Shown: piece after piece, positions 44,103 through 52,768 of the stretch
How positions within the stretch are numbered: the first letter of the stretch is position 1
Layout of the letters: the number at the start of each line of letters is the position of its first letter
DNA from: Thiohalocapsa sp.
GTDB taxonomy: Bacteria; Pseudomonadota; Gammaproteobacteria; Chromatiales; Chromatiaceae
NCBI GenBank assembly: GCA_021736785.1
Contig: JAIPFF010000035.1
Location: 1 to 56,324 of the forward strand
Length of the DNA: 56,324 bases
Reading direction: 5' to 3'
Notes under the pieces: model-generated
Databases searched by the model: none
What the model saw: the letters and a program-made list of their open reading frames with translations, nothing else
What the model was told of the DNA's origin: nothing
Position numbers and translations under genes: made by a program

Positions 44103-45420
44103 GCTCGCTCCAACGGCGCACGCTGAGATCGTAGGTCGGCATAATCGTGTTCCACACCGCAATGTGCGAAAAACGCTCGACATAGGCGCCGCCGCGGCGC
44201 GTTTCGCCGGGCCGCGCGACAATGCGGCCATCCGGCCCCGCAAGCGGCCGTTCGGCCGGCAGTCCCCGGTACCAATAGTCCCATTCGTGCTCCGCCATGA
44301 AAGGCCGCGAGCGCTCGGGGTTGGAGATGTAATAACCCTGCCGTGCGATATAGGCGCCGGGCCAGCCCGACAGCCACCAGTTCATGTAGGCGTAGGCCAG
44401 TTCCTCGCGCTCGCCGCGGCAGGCGCGCGACAGGCACATGACGCCGTGCCAGGCACGATACCCCTCCTTCGGTGCCGCATATAGGCACGGCACGCCGTCC
44501 GCGCGCAGCATCGCCGCGGCCGGCGAGAACATGCTCTCGATCGCCACGTCGCCGGAGCGCATCAGCGCAGCGGACTGGGGCACCGAGCGCCAAAAGGCAC
44601 GAAAGTGACCGTCGAGCTTATAGGCAATGGCGACCTCGAACAGCGCGTCGATCTCTTCGCGGGTCATCGCGCCGATGTCGGCGAAGTCCATCAAACCGCG
44701 GGCACGCGCCGCCAGCGCGAGGTCGAAGACGCCGATACTGGGCGCGTTTACCAGCGCCACGCGGCCCGCGTAGGCGGGATCGAGCAGCCAGCCCCAACTC
44801 TCTTCCCGATAGGGCTCGCCGGGGGGAATCACGCGGCTGTCGTAGCCGAACGAGTCGACATTGTGGACGTAGGGCAGAAAGCTGATGCGTGCGCGCGGGG
44901 TCGCACCGAGCGAGCCGTCCGGCTGCACGTAGAGGATCGTGTTGGGCACGTCGCCGGCACCGGTCGGAGCCTCGGGGGTGATGCGCCCGGTCTTGCTCAG
45001 ACTGTTGATCTCGCCCCAGTGGGTCAGCCGACGGACATCGATTGGCTGAATCGTGCCGGCACGCCAGAGCACGCGGATGCTGTCGGACCACTGTTCGTAG
45101 AGGTCGAAGCTGCTTGGCTCGGTCGCGGCACGCAGCAGCACCCGGGCGCTGCCGCCCGGCTCGAATTCGATACGGATGCCGAGATCGCGCTCCGCCTGCT
45201 CGCGGATCGGCTCGTGGAGGGTGGCGTGGGTGCCGAGCACCCGGAGCGTGGGCCCCGTGTCCCGGGCGCGAATGATCGCAGGGAAGGCGGCCACCGCCGG
45301 TGCGCAAGCCGCACATTGCATGATGCGTCGACGGGTCCGATCGACCGATTCCTGCCTTTTCGAGCGCTTCACCGTTCCCGGCAACCCAAGTGGAACAATC
45401 CCAAGTTCGCCGGTCCGCAT
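44089..45420 (-). CDS. ABC-type periplasmic substrate-binding protein (PotD-like)
   Basis: The product has 443 residues from the ATG at 45420; a GTG at 45372 is also possible. A Tat-like signal (DRTRRRIMQCAACAPAVAAFPA) lies near the start. The mature part has the polyamine/iron-type fold pattern LRVLGTHATLHEPI, FDLYEQWSD and MCLSRACRGEREELAYAYMNWWL. No ABC permease or ATPase is adjacent. Its coupling to the diguanylate cyclase suggests a ligand-sensing partner for that enzyme rather than transport. That is an inference from context. Confidence 0.75.
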   Translation of the reverse strand: MRTGELGIVPLGLPGTVKRSKRQESVDRTRRRIMQCAACAPAVAAFPAIIRARDTGPTLRVLGTHATLHEPIREQAERDLGIRIEFEPGGSARVLLRAATEPSSFDLYEQWSDSIRVLWRAGTIQPIDVRRLTHWGEINSLSKTGRITPEAPTGAGDVPNTILYVQPDGSLGATPRARISFLPYVHNVDSFGYDSRVIPPGEPYREESWGWLLDPAYAGRVALVNAPSIGVFDLALAARARGLMDFADIGAMTREEIDALFEVAIAYKLDGHFRAFWRSVPQSAALMRSGDVAIESMFSPAAAMLRADGVPCLYAAPKEGYRAWHGVMCLSRACRGEREELAYAYMNWWLSGWPGAYIARQGYYISNPERSRPFMAEHEWDYWYRGLPAERPLAGPDGRIVARPGETRRGGAYVERFSHIAVWNTIMPTYDLSVRRWSELVLA

Positions 45421-45766
45421 GGGTCCGTATGGGCGAACGCCACAAGCTAGAGAAGCGCTCGATCGAGGCGCTTCGGTTCCGTCGAAATTCTCGGTTCTAA
45501 AGAATCGCACCCCGTTCGGCTTACAAAGTAATCAGCCGTTGACCGACAGTCAAGCCAGAAGACCGGCGGCTAGGCGGCCCCAACGAAATGCATTGCATCG
45601 CGAGCGCCGGCGCGCCGGGTCAAGGGAACGCCGACCCCGGAGGGGATCGGCAGCCGAGTCGACTTTGCGTGGTTCCGGCACTACGCCGACGGCAATGCCG
45701 GCAACAACAGCGTTGATCGGGTGAGCCGACGTGCGGGCATCCGCTGCCTAGTCCGGACGACTTTGG

Positions 45767-46642
45767 TTAGGCCGCAGTCTCGGCCGGAGCCCAAACGCCG
45801 CTTGCCGCCGCCGCTCGGGCATAGTCGCGGAAGTCCCGCGGCGGGCGGCCCAGGGCCTGCTGCACGCCGTCGGTGAGGTAGGCATTGCGCCCGTCGAGCA
45901 CCTCGGCGACCAGCTCGGCGATCGCCACCGCCTCCTCGCGCGGGAGACCGTGCGAGACCAGCTCGCTCGCGTAGCGCTCGGCGCTCATCGGCACATAGCG
46001 CACCTCGCGCCCCAGCGCGGCGCCGAGCTCGGCCGCCGCGTCGGCCAGGGTCAGCAGGCGCGGGCCGGTCAGCTCGTAGAGCTGGTTGATGTGGCGATCG
46101 TCGGTCAGAGCAGCGACGGCCACGTCGGCGATGTCCTCCGCGTCGAGGAAGGGCTCCCGCGTGTCGCCGCCCGGCATCGCGAGCACGCCGTGGCGCACCG
46201 CGTCGGCGAAGAGCTCGCTGAAGTTCTGGTCGAAGAACGCGCAGCGCACGATGGTCCAGTCCGCGCCGGACGCCTGCAGGCGCCGCTCCGCCGCTTGTGC
46301 GCCGGGCTCGCCGCGGCCGGACAGCAGCACCAGTCGGTGCACGCCGTTCGCCACGGCCAGCTCGGCGAAGGCGCCGACCGCCTCGTCCGCGCCGGGCAGC
46401 GCGAGGTCCGGATAGTAGGTGATGTAGGCCGCATCGACGCCGGTCAGCGCCGGCAGCCAGGTGGATTCGTCGACCCAGTCGAAGCGGGTTTCGGCAGAGC
46501 GGGACGCGGGGCGCACGGGCCATCCCGCGTCCGCGAGCCGGGCGGCGACCCGGCGGCCGGTCTTGCCGTTGGCGCCGATGACCAGGGTGGTTCCGCGTCG
46601 GGTGGTGGTCGGGTTCGTCGATTGCAGGTTCGTCGATTGCAT
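45767..46642 (-). CDS. NmrA-like NAD(P)-binding protein
   Basis: The product has 291 residues with an atypical SDR Rossmann motif LVIGANGKTGRRVAARL near the N-terminus. A later ERYASELVSHGLPREEA is typical of NmrA/NAD(P)H-azoreductase-like proteins. The ATG at 46642 has GGAGG upstream. The first codons contain a short tandem DNA repeat (15-base unit). It is divergent from the AraC-type regulator, which probably controls it. Confidence 0.82.
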   Translation of the reverse strand: MQSTNLQSTNPTTTRRGTTLVIGANGKTGRRVAARLADAGWPVRPASRSAETRFDWVDESTWLPALTGVDAAYITYYPDLALPGADEAVGAFAELAVANGVHRLVLLSGRGEPGAQAAERRLQASGADWTIVRCAFFDQNFSELFADAVRHGVLAMPGGDTREPFLDAEDIADVAVAALTDDRHINQLYELTGPRLLTLADAAAELGAALGREVRYVPMSAERYASELVSHGLPREEAVAIAELVAEVLDGRNAYLTDGVQQALGRPPRDFRDYARAAAASGVWAPAETAA

Positions 46643-46764
46643 CTGTCGCCTCCATCGGGGCAAAGGGTTGCAGGGGTGGTGTCGTGGCTCAGTTTGGTCG
46701 CCCGACCCGCAACGGCCCATGGCTCGGCTGCTCGCATTCATACGAGATCGTCTAAGCTGACTCG

Positions 46765-47745
46765 ATGGACCTGTTCCCCGGCATCCTCGACGGCCCGCGC
46801 GCCCGCGGCGCCTTCGCGCTGCGCACGCTGATGGCGCCGCCCTGGTCGCTGCGCGTGCTGGCCGAGTCGCCGCTGACACTGCTCGCGGTGGTCAAGGGGC
46901 ATGCCTGGGTGATCCCCGATCAGGGCGAGCCGGTGCGGCTCGGCGTCGGCGACATCGCCGTCACTCGCGGCCCGGACCACTACAGAGTGGCCGACGACGC
47001 GGCGACGCCGACCACGGTGGTGATCCATCCCGGCCAGCACTGCTGCTCGCCGGCGGGCGAGCCGATGGCGGAGCAGATGACGCTCGGCGTGCGCACCTGG
47101 GGCAACGACCCGCGGGGCTCGACGCTGATGCTGGTCGGCGCCTACGAATCGCCGGGAGACCTGAGCGACCGGCTGCTGCGCGCGCTGCCGCCGCTGTTGT
47201 CGCTGCCGAACGACGCCTGGGAATCGCCGCTGGTGGGATTACTCTGCGACGAGATGGGAAAGGACCTGCCCGGCCAGGCAGCGGTGCTCGACCGCTTGCT
47301 GGACATGCTGTTGATCGCGGTGCTGCGGACCTGGCTCGCGCGCCCGGATGCCGCGGCGCCGGCCTGGTACCGCTCGCAGGACGATCCGCTCGTCGCCCGG
47401 GCCTTGCGCCTGATGCACGGCGACCCCGCCCGCCCTTGGACACTCGCGACGCTGGCCAAACAGGTCGGCGCCTCGCGCGCTGCGCTGGCGCGGCGCTTCA
47501 ACGACGTCGTCGGGCAGCCGCCGATGACGTTCCTGACCGAGTGGCGCCTGGCGCTCGCGGCCGACCTGCTGAGCGAGCCCGGCGCGACCGTCGGCACCGT
47601 CGCCGAGCAGGTCGGCTACGGCACACCGTACGCTTTCAGTACGGCCTTCAAGCGCGTGCGCGGCATCAGTCCGCGGGAGCATCGGGCGCGGGCGCGGGCG
47701 ACGGCGTCCCCGGCGTCCCCGGCGTCCCCGGCGTCCCCGGCGTGA
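46765..47745 (+). CDS. AraC-family transcriptional regulator with cupin_6 domain
   Basis: The product has 326 residues. The N-terminal cupin-like domain (cupin_6 type, GDIAVTRGPDHYRVAD) is followed by the AraC double helix-turn-helix (TLATLAKQVGASRAALARRF and TVGTVAEQVGYGTPYAFSTAF, ending VRGISPREHR). The C-terminus ends in repeated A-S-P encoded by a 9-base tandem repeat. It is divergent from the NmrA-like gene across 122 bases and is its likely regulator, as commonly seen for this pair. Confidence 0.88.
   Translation: MDLFPGILDGPRARGAFALRTLMAPPWSLRVLAESPLTLLAVVKGHAWVIPDQGEPVRLGVGDIAVTRGPDHYRVADDAATPTTVVIHPGQHCCSPAGEPMAEQMTLGVRTWGNDPRGSTLMLVGAYESPGDLSDRLLRALPPLLSLPNDAWESPLVGLLCDEMGKDLPGQAAVLDRLLDMLLIAVLRTWLARPDAAAPAWYRSQDDPLVARALRLMHGDPARPWTLATLAKQVGASRAALARRFNDVVGQPPMTFLTEWRLALAADLLSEPGATVGTVAEQVGYGTPYAFSTAFKRVRGISPREHRARARATASPASPASPASPA
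47704..47739 (+). repeat. Four perfect 9-base tandem repeats at the end of the AraC-type gene
   Basis: The unit GCGTCCCCG is repeated four times and runs in frame into the stop codon, encoding Ala-Ser-Pro repeats. Copy-number change would alter the tail length without a frameshift. Confidence 0.9.
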
Positions 47746-47776
47746 AGGTCCACAATCACTGCCATCGCCGGTGTGC

Positions 47777-48940
47777 TCAATTCGGCGTCTCCGTCTCATC
47801 CGACGAAATGATTCCGCATGCCGCCAGCGGCTCGGCAAAGGCCTGCCGCGCCCGCTCGGTCATGTGCTCGGCGAGCCAGCGGCGGGACTCGCACACGCGC
47901 TCGGTGTATTCATGCCCCGCGGCCAGCCCGGCGCGCACATCGCGGTGGCCCAGCGGCACGCGCTCGCCCGGGCACACATAAGTCTCATCACCGTTCTCCC
48001 TTCGGACCAGCTCGGCGGGCTCGTCACCGCAGGTGACGGTCACGAACGGGTCTTCCTCATTGAGATCCTCGGGGCGATGGTTGGCCACGACGCAGCGGTC
48101 GGACAGCACCGCGGTCGGCACATAGAAGCCGAGATTATCTGTTCCCCGCTCCAACGCGCGGCCTGCTTGGCGGTGGTGCAGGGGCGGCTTGTCCGGCTTG
48201 TGGCAGCCAGCGCACTCATTCAGACGGCGCATCGCCGCGAGCCCCTCCTCGTCCATCGGCGGGCGGTGAACGGGTCGTCCGGCGCTGCGGCAGTGGGCCA
48301 GCAAGTCTTCCGTAGCGGCCTGCTGCGCGGCTCCATCCCCCCTCGGCCAAGACCAGCCGGTGAGGGCGGCATGGACATCGCCATCGACCGGACGCAAGAC
48401 ATGGAAACGCTGGTCGCCGTCCGCACTCACTCGGGTGCCCCGCACATCGGCCAAGGTCCAGTCGTCGGGGTCCAGCATCGACGAATCGAGATAGAGCGCC
48501 GCGGCATCCGGCCGCGGACCGGCGACACGGTAGTACTCGGCACGGTCCGCCCGCGTGCCCGGCGGCAGTACCAGTTGCCAGCCTTCGCCGTCGGGCCGCG
48601 GCCTTGCATCGACGCCGGCGCCCTCCGGAAGCTTGAGCCAGACCTGGATCAGGTCGTCGCGGGAATGGGTGGTCGGCAGATGGATAGACGGCACCATGCC
48701 GGCAAAACCGTTGTCCTGCCAGTAGCCCACGGGCTGCTCGATACGCGGCGTGCGTACGGCCTCGGGACCGGCGGCGGCCATCGCGGCCGTGAGAAGGGCG
48801 GGCAAGAGCCCTAAGGCGCGGGCACGCGGCCCCTTTCGGAAGCCGCGCGCCGCGCCGGCCCGGAACGCGACGATCGCGGCCGCGGCGGGCGTAGCCTTAT
48901 CGGGGCAACGAGCAACCCCGGAAGTACGTCGAAGCGCCAT
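47777..48940 (-). CDS. Exported protein with one c-type haem motif
   Basis: The product has 387 residues. An N-terminal signal (ALGLLPALLTAAMAAAG) precedes a region with segments such as VGYWQDNGFAGMVPSI. A single CAGCH haem-binding motif (LNECAGCHKPDKPP) lies near the middle. Several further cysteines lie in the C-terminal part. The ATG at 48940 (MALRRTSGV) has GGGAG upstream. It may be a periplasmic electron carrier or enzyme. I do not recognise the family. Confidence 0.68.
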   Translation of the reverse strand: MALRRTSGVARCPDKATPAAAAIVAFRAGAARGFRKGPRARALGLLPALLTAAMAAAGPEAVRTPRIEQPVGYWQDNGFAGMVPSIHLPTTHSRDDLIQVWLKLPEGAGVDARPRPDGEGWQLVLPPGTRADRAEYYRVAGPRPDAAALYLDSSMLDPDDWTLADVRGTRVSADGDQRFHVLRPVDGDVHAALTGWSWPRGDGAAQQAATEDLLAHCRSAGRPVHRPPMDEEGLAAMRRLNECAGCHKPDKPPLHHRQAGRALERGTDNLGFYVPTAVLSDRCVVANHRPEDLNEEDPFVTVTCGDEPAELVRRENGDETYVCPGERVPLGHRDVRAGLAAGHEYTERVCESRRWLAEHMTERARQAFAEPLAACGIISSDETETPN

Positions 48941-49189
48941 GGGACGGTTCTCCCGACAGAAATGCACCGCGCCGGCAACGCCGTTGCATACGATCCTCCA
49001 TACGACGGCGAATCCGGCACCGGTGACACCGGCGGCGCCGGTAATCAGTGCCATTGCGGTCCAGAACGGAAATTGTTGACTCGTGTCGAGCCCGCCTTAA
49101 TCGACGCCGATCAGAGGGTCACCGTCGACCGTCGCTATTCGGCGGACGGTCGGCGGACCCGTCGGACGGATTGAGGGTATAGCCGGCGC

Positions 49190-49354
49190 CTAACGGGCCG
49201 CGCCGCGGCTGCGCACGAAGAAGATCACGGCCAGCACCAGGCCGACCAGGAACAACAGCCAGGCAATGTTGGCGGCGGTACCGGCCACCCCGGACATGCC
49301 GAGCACGCCGGCGATGACTGCTACGACGAGAAAGATCAGAGCCCACTGGAACAT
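49190..49354 (-). CDS. DUF1328/UPF0391 small membrane protein
   Basis: The product has 54 residues with two membrane helices (MFQWALIFLVVAVIAGVLG and IAWLLFLVGLVLAVIFFV), as in the YtjA family, often induced under stress. The ATG at 49354 has GGAGG upstream; the longer start at 49438 adds an unrelated cysteine-rich stretch. The function is unknown. Confidence 0.85.
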   Translation of the reverse strand: MFQWALIFLVVAVIAGVLGMSGVAGTAANIAWLLFLVGLVLAVIFFVRSRGAAR

Positions 49355-49639
49355 AAGAACCTCCGTTTTTGCGTTACACCGACAGGGCCAGCGCCGACAG
49401 CAACACGGCTGCCGGCAATCTCGGTAGCGATATGGCAAATACCGCGCCAGCCCCGATCAGCGGCCTGCGAACCGCGCGCAATGCCTGGTCAATGCGTTTG
49501 CGAGGTTGTTTTGCCCGGCGGGCGGTCGTTTTGCGCCATCGATGCGGGAACGCCTTCTCGCGTGTCGATGCCGTAGCAGCCGCACCTCCCCGGCGCCCGT
49601 TTTTGCAAAGCCCGCAGCGTGCCCTTATCGTGTCTGGCC

Positions 49640-51262
49640 ATGTCCACAACTGTTTACGGCTGGTTCGATCGCGTCGTCCTGGAACTGGGGCGAGAGATGC
49701 GGCTGTCCTATCTGCCGCCGTTGATGGTCTACATGGCCGCCGGCGTCTCCGGCCTGACGGCGATCGTCGGCACCTTCTTCGTCAAGGACTACCTCGGCCT
49801 CTCCGCGGAGTTCCTGGCCGCGCTCGCCTTCTGGGCGATGATCCCCTGGTCCCTGAAGATGCCGCTGGGGCACATCGTCGACCTGATCTGGCGCTACAAG
49901 GCCCTGCTGGTCTACGCCGGCGCCGCGCTGATCGCCGCGAGCCTGCTGATCATGCTGGGCCTGCTCACGCGCCCGGACGCCATGGCGCAGATGATGCCGG
50001 TCGAGGCCTGGTACGTGCTGAGCGTGCTGCTGGCGCCGTTCGGCTATGTGGTGCAGGACGTGGTCGCCGACGCGATGACGGTGGAAGCGGTGCCGACCGT
50101 AGACGAGTCCGGCCGTCCCATGGATCCCGAGCGCCGCCGGCTGATGCACACGACGATGCAGACGCTGGGCCGGGTCGCGATCATCGGCGGCGGCGTCTTC
50201 GTCGCGCTGCTGAACGTGGTGTTGTTCCGCGGCGTCGAGGCCATGGACGAGGCGGACAAGGTCGCGACCTATGTGCAGATCTACGGGCTGGCGCTGGCGA
50301 TCCCGATCGTCTCGATCTCCGGCGTGCTGCTCGGCGGGCTGCTCAAGCGGCGGGAGGTCCGCCGCCTGCGCAGGCTGGGCCGCCAGGCCGAAGCGCAGCA
50401 GCTGCTGCGCGGCCATGCGGAGCACACCAAGCCCAACTGGTGGATACTCGGCGGCAGCGCCGCGTTCGTCGCCTTCACCCTCGCGATGGGCCTCGGGGAC
50501 GTGCCCTACAACACCGAGATCGTGTTCGTCGGGTCCATGTCCATCGTCGGCTTTCTGATCTACCGGCTGATGCGCGAGCTCTCCCCCGAGGCCGCCCGCC
50601 TGCTGCTCGGCACCGCCATCGTCATCTTCGCGTTCCGCGCGATACCTAACCCGGGCGCCGGTCAGACCTGGTGGATGATCGACGAGCTCGGCTTCGACCA
50701 GCAGTTCATCTCGGTGCTTTCGCTGATCGGCAGCGCCATGGCCCTGATGGCGATGTTCATCTTCCGCCGCTTCATGGCGGACCACTCCATCGCCTATATC
50801 GTCGGCGTTCTGACCATCCTTACTGCCCTGCTCGCACTGCCGAACCTCGGCCTCTATTACGGCATCCACGAATGGACCGCGGCGCACACGGCCGGCATTG
50901 TCGACGCCCGCTTCATTGCGCTCATCGACACCGCCATCGAATCCCCGCTCGGCCAGGTCGCCATGATCCCGATGCTTGCCTGGATCGCCAACTCCGCCCC
51001 GGTCCACCTCAAGGCCACCTTCTTCGCCGTCATGGCCTCGTTCACCAACCTGGCCCTGTCCGCCTCCCAACTCGGCACCAAGTACCTGAACCAACTCTTC
51101 ACCGTTACCCGAGAGGTCGGCGACACTGCCGCCGGCACCATCACCGTGCCCGCCGACTACAGCGAGCTCGGCTGGCTGTTGTGGACCGTCATGGCCATCG
51201 GCCTGCTGCTGCCGTTCGCCGCCATTGCGCTGGTGAAAGCGATGCGGCTGGGCAGCGCTTGA
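49640..51262 (+). CDS. BT1/MFS-like membrane transporter
   Basis: The product has 540 residues with about twelve hydrophobic segments. FGYVVQDVVADAMTVE in the first half resembles the conserved D-x-x-x-D-x-x motif of the folate-biopterin (BT1) family of the MFS. A charged loop (RREVRRLRRLGRQAEAQQLLRG) separates the halves. The ATG is at 49640 (MSTTVYGWF). The substrate is unknown. It is convergent with the DUF1501 gene, 60 bases apart. Confidence 0.75.
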   Translation: MSTTVYGWFDRVVLELGREMRLSYLPPLMVYMAAGVSGLTAIVGTFFVKDYLGLSAEFLAALAFWAMIPWSLKMPLGHIVDLIWRYKALLVYAGAALIAASLLIMLGLLTRPDAMAQMMPVEAWYVLSVLLAPFGYVVQDVVADAMTVEAVPTVDESGRPMDPERRRLMHTTMQTLGRVAIIGGGVFVALLNVVLFRGVEAMDEADKVATYVQIYGLALAIPIVSISGVLLGGLLKRREVRRLRRLGRQAEAQQLLRGHAEHTKPNWWILGGSAAFVAFTLAMGLGDVPYNTEIVFVGSMSIVGFLIYRLMRELSPEAARLLLGTAIVIFAFRAIPNPGAGQTWWMIDELGFDQQFISVLSLIGSAMALMAMFIFRRFMADHSIAYIVGVLTILTALLALPNLGLYYGIHEWTAAHTAGIVDARFIALIDTAIESPLGQVAMIPMLAWIANSAPVHLKATFFAVMASFTNLALSASQLGTKYLNQLFTVTREVGDTAAGTITVPADYSELGWLLWTVMAIGLLLPFAAIALVKAMRLGSA

Positions 51263-51322
51263 CGGCTTGCCGGGCCCGACGCTTCGCGCACCGCATCGGG
51301 CCCGGGTCGGGTCCGTCGATGC

Positions 51323-52768
51323 TCAGCCGAAGAAGCGGCGCGGCTCGACGCCCGGCTCGAGCGGGGCAGACGCCCGATCGGGAAAAACGAAGCCCCCGCT
51401 GCCGGGACCGACCCAGTCGCTAGCGGCGCCGAATACATGGTCCAACGCCGTGCGGCCGTCGATGTCGGGAGACGGGTCGTCCATGCGCGCGAGCTCGGAC
51501 TCCGGGAACATGTCGCCGTAGACGCCGCCGCGCACGCTCGGGCCAATCAGGAGCACCACATTGCCGAAGCCGTGGTCGGTGCCGTTGCCGCCGTTGTCTT
51601 TGAGCTGACGGCCGAACTCGCCGGCGATCACGAACAGCATCTGCCGCTTCACCGGGTCGGGGAGCGCGCGATAGAGCCGTGCCAGTGCCCCGTTGTGGCC
51701 GAATAGGTCGGCGTACATGGGCTCGATGGACTCGGCCTGCTTGTCGTGGGAATCCCAGCCTTCGAAGGACATCGACGCCACGCGCATATTGAGCAGGTCG
51801 GCGCAGACCAGGGCGTCGTACAGGTTGCGGGCCTGAATGCCGAAGTCGGCGCGCACCGGGCCCTCCCAATGCGTGATCTCCTGCAACTCGGGCGGAACAG
51901 GAATATCGGCCAGCCGGGCATCGATGGCCTCGCCGAACTCGCGCAGCTTGCGCTCGTGCTCGAACAGCCGAAAGTAGGGCGAGCGCTCGTCCACTTGACC
52001 GGCCATGCCCCGATAGTAGCTCTGCAGTGCACGCGTGACGTATTCGTCGGGACTGCGCCAGTCGGCGCCGCCATGGACCGTGTGCAGGGCGATATTGCGG
52101 GTATCGGCGGCGACAATCAGCCTGTCCTGGCTGTTTCTGCGGGGGTCGCCGGGAGCGGCCGGATCCGGACCGAAAGCGAACGGCCTCGGGGTATTCGTCA
52201 AAGCCACCGCGTTCGCGTCGGTGGCGTAGGCAAGCCGCCCGCCCCAGCCCGAGCCTTGATCGAGCTTACCGGCGTGGATGTCGCCGAGGTCCATCACAAG
52301 GATGCCGTGATGATGGTCGCGGCTGTCCGAGCCGAAGGTATTGCAGACAATGGCGACGTTTCCCTGCCGCCATTGGCTCGCAAGCCAGCCGCAGGACTTC
52401 ATGATCCCGAACCGCGTAGCGCCGCTGCTTGCGGGGGTGAAGTGCGTGTTCCAGTGCCGCTGCAACGCGGCCTCGGTATCGCCGATGCCGAAGGCGCGCG
52501 CCCGGTGCCTCCAGAACACGCGACCGTAGCTGCCCGGTTTGGGAGAGTAAGCCGGTGGAAGCAAGTGCCTGAAGTCCGGCCCGCCGGCGAGAAAGAGATT
52601 AACGAGTACGCGTCCGGGCAAGGCCGGAAACGACCCGGCGGCGGCCTGTGCCCATTTAGCCTGTGCCCAGTTGCCGGGGCCGCACCCGACGCACAATGCC
52701 GAGGCCAATGCGCCGCGCAGGAAGCGCCGGCGGCCCATATCCGTCGTGATCTTTCGCGAACGGTGCAT
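51323..52768 (-). CDS. DUF1501 protein with Tat signal
   Basis: The product has 481 residues. A twin-arginine signal (MGRRRFLRGALASALCVGC) starts the protein. The body has the DUF1501 (alkaline-phosphatase-like fold) pattern NLFLAGGPDFRHLLPP, DSRDHHHGILVMDLG, FVIAGEFGRQLKDNGG and TDHGFGNVVLLIGPSV. The ATG at 52768 overlaps the TGA of the DUF1800 gene (TGATG), so the pair is translationally coupled. Such pairs are exported; their substrate is unknown. Confidence 0.85.
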   Translation of the reverse strand: MHRSRKITTDMGRRRFLRGALASALCVGCGPGNWAQAKWAQAAAGSFPALPGRVLVNLFLAGGPDFRHLLPPAYSPKPGSYGRVFWRHRARAFGIGDTEAALQRHWNTHFTPASSGATRFGIMKSCGWLASQWRQGNVAIVCNTFGSDSRDHHHGILVMDLGDIHAGKLDQGSGWGGRLAYATDANAVALTNTPRPFAFGPDPAAPGDPRRNSQDRLIVAADTRNIALHTVHGGADWRSPDEYVTRALQSYYRGMAGQVDERSPYFRLFEHERKLREFGEAIDARLADIPVPPELQEITHWEGPVRADFGIQARNLYDALVCADLLNMRVASMSFEGWDSHDKQAESIEPMYADLFGHNGALARLYRALPDPVKRQMLFVIAGEFGRQLKDNGGNGTDHGFGNVVLLIGPSVRGGVYGDMFPESELARMDDPSPDIDGRTALDHVFGAASDWVGPGSGGFVFPDRASAPLEPGVEPRRFFG

